From Diprion similis (taxonomy: Eukaryota > Arthropoda > Insecta > Hymenoptera > Diprionidae), in NCBI RefSeq assembly GCF_021155765.1, contig NC_060111.1, positions 186,001 through 250,000 on the forward strand: a stretch of DNA of 64,000 bases, written 5' to 3'. Shown in pieces: positions 49,767 to 59,970 of this stretch (positions are counted from its first letter, which is position 1; every line of letters begins with the position of its first letter). The notes under the pieces were generated by a model. It saw only the letters and a list, made by a program, of their open reading frames with translations, was not told the DNA's origin and did not search any database. Both the position numbers and the translations under genes were made by a program.

Positions 49767-50744
49767 CTAAACATTTGAGTGAATTTCTTCCGTTCCAGGT
49801 ATGCAAATGGTGTAAGAAGTATTCTTTTGCAAGGGCCTCTGCATAGGATGTGCGAGTAATTTGGCCATATTGTCATGGAGTTTGGTGGCGTTTCTTCCAA
49901 CTTCTAGGATATAAGATAAATTCTTAGCATCTAGAGCCGTAAGCTCGTTGTAAACTTCTTCACACATGTTCTCGCTACTTGGCGGTTCGTGAATAAACAA
50001 AGCATCCAGTATGAAGTATGGATTATCTGACAACAACTCGAAAAATTTGTTTCCTGTTTGAAACCGGGGAATACAGTTTGACCGCGAGTAAATCAATATA
50101 GCCCTTGTGATGAAAGAGGGGATATCATTGGAGTCCGTGTCCCTTGGCAAATCGGTATGAGTGTTAAGAGCCTCGAACACTTGGCTTAGATCAAATGAAG
50201 TGTCGTCTGTATTGAGTTCCTCTTCTGCGAGAGAATCTAGAGTGTTGAGAACGGTTTTGATATTGGCGGTAAAGTCGCAAACCCATTTGATCGAGTCAGA
50301 GCATAGAGTCATTATAGCAAACTCATGGTTTCGATTGATCATCGACTTTGCACCAACGAAAATTTCAACAACTCTTTTTATTAAAAACATAGGCATGTAG
50401 GTAGCTCCTGTTCCTAACTTGAATTGGGTGCAGTCCTTCTCTTTGGTAATGTCAATTATCAATACTATTTTCTCAGGCAGATTAATCTCTGGCAACGAGC
50501 GTACCATATCATTTTCATCAGTCTTATATGTTTCCACTTCCTTCTTCATTTCCTGCTTGTTATGAACTTGCATTGGAATAGTGGCGGCGTGGTAGTTTTG
50601 GCGGATCGACGATAGTGGGTTAATCAGCTCCGTAGCCTCTCTAGGACCACTCATAATGTTCTCTATCGTTGTCACAGTCTGAAACCTCCGCGCCATCGAC
50701 TGTATTTCGTCGCTTGAATCCTGATTGTCTATCATTTTTAACAT
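49767..50744 (-). CDS. BABAM1: BRISC and BRCA1-A complex member 1 (MERIT40)
   Basis: A single 325-residue open frame without introns, near the length of human BABAM1 (329). The core reads LPEKIVLIIDITKEKD (first strand of a degenerate von Willebrand A fold), IKRVVEIFVGAKSMINRNHEFAIMTL, and ITRAILIYSRSNCIPRF. The C-terminal signature is LHDNMAKLLAHPMQRPLQKNTSYTI, which closely parallels LHNCMAKLLAHPLQRP in the human protein. BABAM1 is the scaffold subunit of the BRISC and BRCA1-A K63-deubiquitinase complexes. The N-terminal 90 residues are polar and variable. An alternative start is the Met three codons in (MIDNQ). The head-to-head flank at 50745-51271 probably holds its promoter. Confidence 0.92.
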   Translation of the reverse strand: MLKMIDNQDSSDEIQSMARRFQTVTTIENIMSGPREATELINPLSSIRQNYHAATIPMQVHNKQEMKKEVETYKTDENDMVRSLPEINLPEKIVLIIDITKEKDCTQFKLGTGATYMPMFLIKRVVEIFVGAKSMINRNHEFAIMTLCSDSIKWVCDFTANIKTVLNTLDSLAEEELNTDDTSFDLSQVFEALNTHTDLPRDTDSNDIPSFITRAILIYSRSNCIPRFQTGNKFFELLSDNPYFILDALFIHEPPSSENMCEEVYNELTALDAKNLSYILEVGRNATKLHDNMAKLLAHPMQRPLQKNTSYTICIPGTEEIHSNV

Positions 50745-51271
50745 TCAACGATTATAACCTCTGAGTGTGTCACACGTCAAACACTAACGTAGACAAACAG
50801 GGATGTAAATTAACCTATGAAATTAACTCAATTTGTGATGATTAGATGCTCTAAGATCGTGGCACAAATATGAGTCCACGGACACAAAGAACAGCGTAGA
50901 CTGGAAAATGTGAAATAAAAATTTCGCCATCTTGTGGTGACGCGAGAAACTAACAGTAGTTATGACGTCATGCCGCGTGGGCGTCAAGCACGCTACATTC
51001 TCTGGGCAGCAAACGTCACATTCTCACCGACAGTTCTCGCCGTCGCAGTACCGTGTTGCTTGCTGTCGCGGCATTTTGCTCGCCGTGAAAATTAAATTTC
51101 AACGTGACACCATCGTGTGACGTTACAACGGTACTCTCCGACAATTCCAGAAGTTAGGCACTAGATATAATCGTCAAGGCACCACTATACGCAGAGTTGG
51201 TAATGCTGGGGGTTCTGGGTTACCAAATACACTGTGAACGTCGTTGAAACTTTCAGATCACCACAGACCAC
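50745..51271. other. BABAM1-side promoter flank up to the transposon end
   Basis: A 527-base stretch, relatively GC- and CpG-rich for this window around 50,930-51,100. This fits a promoter driving BABAM1 leftward, perhaps bidirectionally. No core element could be assigned with confidence. Confidence 0.4.
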
Positions 51272-51303
51272 GGGTATGTTCCGATATGCACTGTGAGCAC
51301 TGT
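51272..51303 (+). repeat. Left terminal inverted repeat of Harbinger element
   Basis: Matches the reverse complement of 58315-58346 at 30 of 32 positions; the two differences are at the 17th and 23rd bases. Confidence 0.88.
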
Positions 51304-51724
51304 AAGGTGTGACGTCACTTTAGTATACTGCGAAGCCGTTCCTTTATAGTTAGCTATACTGGTTACTGTTTAAAACGGAACGCAGTTCAGTATACTGTTA
51401 CCCATGATTTTTCCCGCTTTTTTCACTTGAAAATAATTATAAATGTACAAGTTATCTGTTCAAGAAAAATTGTTGTTGAGTGTAGTTATACCTAAAAAAT
51501 GAATATTCAAGTTAATAATCAATTGAATTAATCGCATAATAAAAGTAAGTATACTTTTGGTTAAAAGAAAATATTGTTTTTTAAGCAACGTTAATATAAC
51601 TTTACATATTAACATAATAACTTTATAAACGAATTATTTAAATGAGGTTATGTACGGTAAAAGTGATGAACTTATTTCAACAAATAATTGTTTATTATTT
51701 AACTGGCAAAAAAATGTATAGCCA

Positions 51725-53158
51725 ATGGAATACGCATTAATTGCAACTGCAATTGCTGGTGCAGTCCAAAATTTATTGGAATCTTCCGATGATGAATCTG
51801 ATGACGATGAAGATCTCATATACATCTTTGGAAATCGTGCGGGACAAAATATCATCGTCAGAACAAAAGATTATGTGGAGACAACCGTTTTTAGAATGAC
51901 TGATGAAACTTTTAAAAGTCACTTTCGGTAAGGCATGCATTTTTATCCAATAAAGTTATTGATTATTTTTTTTCTCATTAAAAATCAATGTAATTAGAAT
52001 TTTCATTAACTGTTTTTCATTGGATTTCCATTTTTTACTCAATTATAGCATGAGGCGAGATACTTTTCAATTCCTACTAAATTTACTCGGACCTGATTTA
52101 CATAAACAATCTGTTCATTACGGTAGACACCCCATTTCTGTCGAAAAACAGCTTCTCTTGAGTATTTGGACCATGGCAACACCAGACTCCTACAGGTAAA
52201 ATATTTATTTCATGCTATTTATCTACTCTGAAAAAAGATAGAAATGCAGACGTAATTTAATATATCATTTTTTTAATAGATCTGTATGTGATCGCTTTGA
52301 TGTCGGAAAAGCAACTGCATGGAGATCTGTTTGGAAAGTAGTTAAATCAATTTATAATTATTTACCTGTCTACATCAAATGGCCTACGCGCGAAGAAGCA
52401 AGGACAACATCAAATTATGTACATCGACGGTACGGATTTCCAAACGTTTTTGGAGCAGTTGATGGAACACATATAAGAATAGCTCAGCCCAAAGAACACC
52501 ATGCTAGCTATATTAATCGTAAAGGATTTCATTCCATCCAAACTCAGGTATTAAAAAAATTATATTCTTACTACACACGTACATAATTGTATGACTTATT
52601 TGAAAAAAGTTAATTTTGTAATTTCAGCTAGTATGTGATCATAAATTGAAAATCATTCATGCATATTGTGGTGAAGCAGGTTCAGTTCATGACGCTCGAG
52701 TTTTCCGGCTGTCAAGTCTACAAAATTATTGTACACCTGAATTTCTTCCTGATGACACTCATTTGTTAGGAGACAAGGCTTACAGTATCCAACCGTGTAT
52801 AATGGTACCTTATCGAAACAATGGTAATTTAAGTCAAGAATGTTTACGATACAATATGATACATTCGAGTTCGCGTATGATGATAGAACGAGCAAACGCT
52901 TCATTAAAAGGGAGATTTCGCAGTTTATTAGACAAGCTACCATTCAAAAGAACCGATTTAATACCATATTATGTTATTGCTTGTTGTATTTTGCACAACA
53001 TTTGTATTTTGAGAAACGATTTGATCGAAATTCCGATTCTTGTGAATCATGACATTCCAGCATTTGATGTTGATGTTGAAGTAAATAATGCCATGAAAGT
53101 TGCCGGAATGGAGAAGAGAGAACGCTTGAAAAATTTTATTAACAATTTGGAAATTTAA
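51725..53158 (+). CDS. Harbinger transposase (HARBI1-like, DDE_Tnp_4)
   Basis: Four exons (51725-51927, 52049-52195, 52280-52547 and 52628-53158) join in frame to 382 residues. An acidic N-terminal patch (ESSDDESDDDEDL) comes first. A helical DNA-binding-type region follows, with the family words RMRRDTFQFLL, SVEKQLLLSIW and VCDRFDVGKATAW. The RNase-H-like catalytic core then shows all three acidic residues: D178 in FGAVDGTHI, D255 in LLGDKAY and E293 in MMIERANASLKGRFR. The C-terminal helices include LIPYYVIACCILHNIC, the usual end of this family. Transposase and Myb partner together mobilise Harbinger elements. All splice sites are canonical and there are no internal stops, so the copy looks functional in coding terms. 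It is more likely a transposon gene than domesticated HARBI1, because it sits inside TIRs beside the Myb gene. Confidence 0.92.
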
Positions 53159-53339
53159 TGCGTTAGCTATAAATGTGTGCAACTTAATTACAAACTGTTA
53201 AATTCATGTATATAAATTTATGAAAAGCAGGCATTCAAATCGATTTGATTGAAAAACAAATTGTACATTTGTTATAAACATATGTTCCTCTGTAGAATTT
53301 TTACGGGTTATCGCTATGAAAACTAAATGAGAATTAATA

Positions 53340-54230
53340 GTTCAGTTTAGTTTAGTTTAGTTTATTTGTTTTTCCTCATGTTGGTGTACACGTTACATTG
53401 AATCAATGTGATTTACATAGATATATTTGCTATTTATACAAGTAACAATCATTTTTTTTTTTTTTTACATTTTTCTTGTCATGATTTTTACGAAAAATGA
53501 ATACCATCCTGTGTACCTTCATGTAGAGTGCTGTGCCCTTACCCAGATAAGTTTGTAGGCTTGTGCGTAGGGAGTTCAGGGTTTAGCTTCATTTTGTCCG
53601 TTATTGTGATTGTTTCGTCAGTACTGTGTTTTGTCTTCTAGCTATAATTAGGTTTATTCCGGGTTTGTAATTTTATCGAAGTATTTTTTTCCTTTGTTCA
53701 ATATCCATTGTTTTATGTCTCTCTTAAATCTGAGTATTGGTTGTTTTCTGATTTCATTAGTAATTTTGTTATAAATATTTCTGCCTATGTAGACAGTTTG
53801 GTGCTGTCCTTTTGTGGTGAATGTTTTCAAATTTGTTATCTCTTTGTTGACTTTAGCCATTGTGTTATGCGTATGCACGATCTGATATTCTTCGTCCATT
53901 AAATTTGTTTTGTGTATTTTTATCGGTGCAACCTTCATGTAAATTTGTCTAATATCTGATAATCCTGTTTCTTCAAAGAGTTTTTCTGTAGGGTAGGTAC
54001 ATCCTATCTCTTTTGTATGCGATTCTTGGGATGAGCTTCTGAGTAGTGTCAATGATTATTTCTAGGTATCTAATTTCTTCGTATGTGCATTTCTTGTGTG
54101 TTATATAACATTTGTGCAGTTTACACCCGTATTCATAGTTGTCCCTCAATAGATAAGGGGTCCTCATTGTATGTTCTATACACACCATAAGGAATCTTTG
54201 TTCCTCAAGGAAGGACTATGAATACGGGTA
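53340..54230 (-). mobile_element. 5'-truncated, decayed non-LTR retrotransposon (LINE) fragment
   Basis: The minus strand encodes a C-terminal LINE ORF2-like segment (54052-53654) with the pattern EKLFEETGLSDIRQIYMK, then HNTMAKVN, then VYIGRNIYNKITNEIRKQ and FKRDIKQWILNKGKK. Upstream sequence continues in another frame, which indicates a frameshift. A (CTAAA)n-type 3' tail lies at 53341-53365. A short inverted repeat (ACCCGTATTCATAG and its complement) at about 54124-54230 lies at the 5' edge and may reflect a 5' inversion on insertion. No domain capable of activity remains. Confidence 0.7.
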
Positions 54231-54684
54231 TTAATCAAAAATTACGGACCGCATGTTTCTTCTTCCATTTTGCTCGATGCGTATATCATATATTTGGTTT
54301 TTTTGCCGTTTAAGGATAGTAGTTGCTCATTAAAATGTAAAAATTTATTAATAATAAATTTTTTTTCAACTTTATTGGTATTTCTTTTCCAAGTTATTTT
54401 ATACATTTTATTTTTAAAATACGTATATTATAAAGTACTTGAAAATGTATTATAAATTATTTATCGAAAAATATAAAAATATTAATCTTTCTAATTTGTA
54501 CTGTTCATTTTGGCAAACTTTTAGATAATAACATTTATTTTTATGAAGATAGTCATTAGACTAAAAAACTCTTATCAATAATCAACATTTTTTAAAATCT
54601 AGATCTTCGGTTTTTCAGTAATGACTTAGTACATGTTAACATATAAGCTCTAATATGTAACTACAGTGAGTACAGTCTCCATAA

Positions 54685-54933
54685 CGGCTGCCCAATTTTA
54701 AAACACAGTAACTGACAAAAAGAAAATTTTTCAGGAAACCAATAAAACATATTGTAGTCGAGCCACACGAAACGGTAACTATACATGAGAAATGAGCAGT
54801 AAATTATCATCATATTTAAATCGTGATAAAATATGAGTCGGACTCTTTTTGTAGGTCTGCACCAAAACAAAGAATGCCAAAAAATCGATTTTGAAAAATT
54901 TGTGAGTTACTGTGTTTTAAAATTGGGCAGCCG
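54685..54933. mobile_element. 249-bp inverted-repeat element (MITE) inside the Harbinger
   Basis: The ends are inverted repeats of 29 perfect bases beginning CGGCTGCCCAATTTTAAAAC. The element is flanked on both sides by ATAA (54681-54684 and 54934-54937), a plausible target-site duplication. It has no coding capacity. It lies between the transposase and Myb genes, so it inserted after the Harbinger element. Confidence 0.8.
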
Positions 54934-55011
54934 ATAATTTTTAAAATCTAATTAAAATGATAATATTGACAATGACTTTATAAAATAAGAAATGATAAAA
55001 AATACTTAATC

Positions 55012-57911
55012 CTAATTTTTTTTACCCATAAGTTGTGCTACAACATCTGTCAGTCGATTCATAGCAGCTATTTTTTCCTGATGGTGTTGTTCACGGATCT
55101 CGTCTCTTCTCTTTCTTTCTTCAACTAATTGGTCGCAATAGTCTTTTAAACATTTTTGCCTCTTGGATGGTGGACTTTTGATTTCGTGTTCTAAAAATTA
55201 GAAAGTTAGTTTTTTATTTCTCAATGAAACGTAAGAACATGACAGGAAACTTGTTTTGTAAATTTTAGGTAATTTTGGAAATTAGTAAAAGCATAAAATA
55301 TAAATTAAAGCTTTCGAATGGCAATATCAATTATAAATATTTTCGAAAATGTTATAAGTACCCATTTCGTTGGGAATATTTGATCCTGCAGTTGACAGAG
55401 GTTGAACCCATGGCTGCTCACCAAACAGCTCTTCCATTTCCTAGAAATTATAGATTTATTTAAAATTAATTCAAACATATTAACGTAAAAGAAACAATCA
55501 TAAATTTCAAATATTACATCATAGTAAGGCCAAGTAATTTTTGAATTCCCTGATTTCTTGTTGCTGTCTTTCAGATTCTTATAATGACGCTTTAGGGTGT
55601 CCATTTTTGTTCTGCATTTTTTTTCATCAATAAGCGGTAATCCGTGTTCGGCAAGTGTAGTTTTCATATCATTTACGACCTTCGACCAAACTTCACTTTT
55701 ACAAGCATTTTCTTCTAAAAATTCCAATTGGTGTTCTTTGTATGTTGCAATTAAAAGTAAAACCTCTTCTTTCGTCCAGTTGTGTATTGCTTTAATTGAA
55801 TGATAACAATATATTAATTAAAAACGTATTATAAAGTAGCTGAACTTATAATCAATGTAATTGTAATCTTATGACATAGGAAGTAGCAGATATTGAATAA
55901 ATGTCAAAGTAATTTGATAACTCCATATTGGTAAAAGATTTTTTTGGACATTTTCTAGGAACAATACATTAGATATTTAATTTATTTTTGTGTTAAAAAG
56001 TAATTGTTAACTAAATTTTTTATCACACGTAGAGTTACCCAATTTGCTAATTAGAACGTCGATATGTGATCTTAGATTCTTTCTTTAATTAGCATCGAGT
56101 GAACGTTTCATTATTCAGGTTTTATTACATCTTACCAGTTTTTGCATCGCTGTCATCTGGAATTGATTTTTGTTTTCTTTGTGATTTACTGCTCGATGAC
56201 GCGGTATGTGATGTAGCAGCCGTCAAAGGCACTGCATCCGAAAAACCTTGGTGTTCTGTTGTATTGTCAACAGAATCAAAGCTGTCTACAGAACCATCAA
56301 ATACTGTTATTCCTGCAAGTTATAAATGATTATGAAATAATTATTAAACTTGTAAGCCGACCACCTCCTGCCCGCCAATTCCGGGAAATCGTTACGGCGG
56401 CAGGGAGTGCGTACAAAAGGCGTCCGTGAGGCGTGACAGAGAGACAAAGCGGAATTGCAGCAAGAAGTAACCTGAAAGAAATTGTGTTGGGTGCCAGGTA
56501 CGAATATACCAGATATTGAGGTAGAAGCGGAAGGAGGTATTAACAGGAATAGGAAACCAAGTAGCTCAGGGATTTAGAGGGAAACGTGTGCCAATGAGGG
56601 AAACTTGCCAAAAGGGTTAAGTAAAGAATAACCAAGGATTTATTTAAACCAATTTATTTATTTATTTATTTATCAAGAATCAACGGGCAGAAAATGCCCT
56701 TTACAGTAAAATAAATACAAAAAAATAAAAAATAAAATGAACTAATATTATATGTTATATAAAATAAACCAATAAACCAATATTCAAAATTGATCCATTC
56801 TCAAAAAGCTTCCTAACGGTCAGACAGTTTATGAAACGCAAGTACGGCGTCAGCGGCAAAGAATGATATATAGTATAAATTCGAGAACAATGCGAGGAAG
56901 AGCAATAATGACTTAACAAGTAGTGCTAGTTATTTATGTAAGAGCCACGCGATGACTGATGCGAGCTCGGGCATCGCGGATAATGTTCGACGCTTAATTT
57001 GAAATGCGATAATAGGTCAGATTAAGACAATAGCATAGCACACAAATAATGATAAAATAATACGAGGAAATATATCAAATGTGAAATATTACAAGAAAAT
57101 GTTAAAGCTACTGTAAGCTTAAATCTTATATGCAGTGTCGCAATACCCAGACGCGTGGCAGCGGATCACCGATCAATTACCACGGGTAAATCTCTAATCT
57201 TGACTAAAAGTAATATCGAAAACAAAAGCAATGAAAATTAGTAAAGCAGAAAACAATGAATAATAATCAGTAAACCAATTACTAATATAAGAAACCGTTA
57301 GCGAATTAGTAGCGACAGAATGCAAAGTTGAGCGAACAATTAATAAAAGAATATTAGATGATAACTCATAACATGGGCCAATATAATAGAATATAAACTT
57401 AAAGTAAAGCAAATTAAAACGAACGAAAACCCGAGAGACGCTACTAATGACTCAAGCGGACAATTCAACAGAACAAAATATACAGCAAAGGACTCAGGGT
57501 TTCGACCGGGAACAGAAAACACACTTACGTAAAGTAAATAGGAGAAAAAGAATAAAGAACTCAGATGTGAATAAAGGAAATTAGAAAAAGCAAGAGAGAA
57601 CTGTTAACTGGTTATGTTAATGTTAGTTAAAGAAAAACTTAGATATCACTTAAGATCTGAAAAGTAAAAGGAACGAGGCAAATAAAGGAATAGAAGCGCA
57701 GGCAGCAAAGACATCTGTCTTCCTCAGGCGGTGACGACAAAGTGAAGAAGTAGGGTAGAGTAGTGCAGCCTCCTGGACGTAAATCGCCATGTTACTAACT
57801 ACAACTAATTTTATTTAAATAATAACAGTATCAATGGAAAAATTATTTATATTGTTTTTCTTTCTTACCCTCATTAATACTTCGCGTCAAAAGTTTATTC
57901 GCAAAAACCAT
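55012..57911 (-). CDS. Harbinger Myb/SANT-like DNA-binding protein
   Basis: Five minus-strand exons (57911-57869, 56312-56136, 55789-55518, 55440-55362 and 55190-55012) join in frame to 249 residues, with consistent phases and canonical splice sites. The N-terminus is short (MVFANKLLTRSINEG), then a Ser/Thr-rich linker. The Myb/SANT-like domain runs from NWTKEEVLLLIATYKEH through VWSKVVNDMKTTL to CRTKMDTLKRHYKNLK, with three helices and the usual tryptophans. A Trp/Pro linker (GEQPWVQPLS) and a basic, coiled-coil C-terminus (ERKRRDEIREQHHQEKIAAM) finish the protein. In Harbinger transposons this second protein aids nuclear import of the transposase and binds the element ends; that role is from the family. 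The 1.56-kb first intron carries unclassified inserted sequence. This gene would be missed by single-ORF searches because its exons are short. Confidence 0.85.
56345..57800. other. Unclassified inserted-looking sequence in the Myb-gene first intron
   Basis: About 1.4 kb with base composition unlike the surrounding element. It is GC-richer at both ends (CCGACCACCTCCTGCCCGCC at the left and a CTCCTGGACGT patch at the right) and A-rich, T-poor inside. A (TTTA)n run lies at 56651-56673. No coding potential. It may be a non-autonomous retroelement remnant, but I could not find terminal repeats. Confidence 0.35.
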
Positions 57912-58314
57912 GTCTGCAAAATAACGAGAAAATATTTTATATAAATAATTAGGTTATGAATTTAATTGTGGTTCAATTGAATATTTACCCATGGATGCAC
58001 GATTATAAATTTCTTCAGTTACTTTCATTTCGTACAGAGTATTTGTTTCACAATGCAATAAACATAATATTCTCAAATTTTCGGGATTTCTATTTGACGG
58101 ATATTTCTTCCTATTTTCCATGTTTGTATTTGACGAATATCTGGACGCGGTTGATCACGTGATCAAAACCACTGAGAGCACCTTACCTCGAGAACGCCAG
58201 TGCTCACAGTACAAAAGTGGTGACGATTGATGACGTCATATATTTCCCTAGGATACTGCGGCAGTATACTGTCGGTCCATAACGGAACGAATTTCTACCC
58301 AGTAAGAGCACTGA

Positions 58315-58346
58315 ACAGTGCTCGCAGTGTATATCGGAACATACCC
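58315..58346 (-). repeat. Right terminal inverted repeat of Harbinger element
   Basis: Reverse complement begins GGGTATGTTCCGATATACAC and pairs with the left end. It is followed outside the element by TAAG. Confidence 0.88.
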
Positions 58347-59937
58347 TAAGTTTACACAATCTGTGGTAGTTGCGTGGATGTGAAAGTTGTTGGTCGTATG
58401 CCAATGGGTCACCTCGTCACCTGCTGGTGAAGTATTTTTCATTCAAGAACAAAGTCTGTTTGTCGGGATATTTGTGTGTAATTTTTGTTTAATCCGTGAG
58501 GACCAGCGCCCTGCATATCAGCGTAACATAACCTCGAAATTTCAAAGGTAAGCCTTTTTTCTTACTTAATCCTAATCTTTTACCTATGGTAACCTAGGTT
58601 AGTGATTCACGCTAGCTGCACTTATATAAAATATAATAAATTAGATCAGCAGCATTTTGAGTTTCTCCGAAGGTGACGTGGATAAATTTTATACAAAAAA
58701 CAGTTTCCTCTTATTTCTTGTCAATTAAGGATCATTGTTAATCCTGTTTTACGCGGTTATTGCTGCTCATCGGCTGATTTGTGAACGTTGTAATTGGACA
58801 ATATACGATTATCCACGAATAATATTAACCACAGTATTTATCGGCGATTATTGACACTGGGTACACCGAGAGCGTCGCGAGCTTGTTTGATAATAACATG
58901 TCTCTCAGTTACTTGTAAACAAATGTGCACTACGTACAAATAAATTTCAAAGCATCCATGCACAACAATTTTCATCGTCATCCCCACGTACGTAATTTCC
59001 GAAGGCTTTAACATCCATCCGCCAAAGTTAAAATTTCTACCTTTTCAATATACGTCATTTTCTACTAACTGGCATAGCATTACGTAGGACAGATTAGAAT
59101 CAGAAAGTGTACGTAACTGCAACCACCCGTTATATTGATATCGAACATGCTATATTAATTCATCGTAATTGAACCAATTGAGACCAATATAAACATTCGT
59201 GTATTATTATCGGCACCTTGATTATAAACTCTACGATGTAACCATCAGGGAGCGTGCGCGATTTATTCGTGTAAGCTGTACCCCTTGCTTTACTACCGAT
59301 GATGTGTAAGACAAGTGGTATAAGATATATCCTGAATTCCAAGGTTTGCGTCAAGGAGGATGGCATTGCGTATATTAAATTAATATTGGGAAATACCACA
59401 CCAGTCAAAATGTCTGGTATTTAAAAAATCGTTATGACGGAAAATAATTATATCAATTTGATATAAGAATATTCTATTATCGCGTATTTTTAAAGATCAG
59501 TCATCTAAACTGGTTTTGATAGAAATGGCGTCGTCTTAATTTCGGTAATTTTAGTGTTAAACGCTGAATAATAATCACTATTGTCGCTTTTTTACGCCGC
59601 ATTTCATTTCATGCGTGATGTTCGATAATATTTTCACAAATGTTGTTCAAACCATTGTTTTTATGATCCGTACCGTTTATGAGGGACAACAGAGTTGTGA
59701 AAAATTTGCTCAATTTCACGTGCATGTAACAATTACGGAAATATTCCGGCATGCAACAGTCAGATGTTTGATATTTGGTTTCCTGGGATAATTTTCGTCA
59801 TTACAATACGTATATGTGTTTCTTCACTCATACCGGTTCATTCGCGCTTACGCTTATAATAATCTTCGGGAACTTTATTAAGGAAATTCCTCGGGAAATT
59901 CTTTGACGGGACAAATGCTCCCCATCTCGAAATTCCT

Positions 59938-59970
59938 TCACACACACACACACGCACACATACACACACA
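59938..59970 (+). repeat. (CA)n microsatellite
   Basis: About 16 imperfect CA units, interrupted by one G and one T. Confidence 0.8.

Larger units (their letters stand above)
51272..58346. mobile_element. PIF/Harbinger DNA transposon with both genes apparently intact
   Basis: A 7,075-bp element bounded by 32-bp terminal inverted repeats: left 51272-51303, beginning GGGTATGTTCCGATATGCAC, and right 58315-58346, with 30 of 32 positions matching. It carries the two genes typical of this superfamily: a DDE transposase on + (51725-53158) and a Myb/SANT-like gene on - (55012-57911). Both read without stops or frameshifts. TGACGTCA and CAGTATACTG palindromes occur subterminally at both ends. Its size is inflated by later insertions: a LINE fragment (about 53340-54230), a 249-bp inverted-repeat element (54685-54933) and an unclassified stretch in the Myb gene's first intron. 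The flanking trinucleotides (CAC left, TAA right) do not form the expected TWA duplication. Confidence 0.88.
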
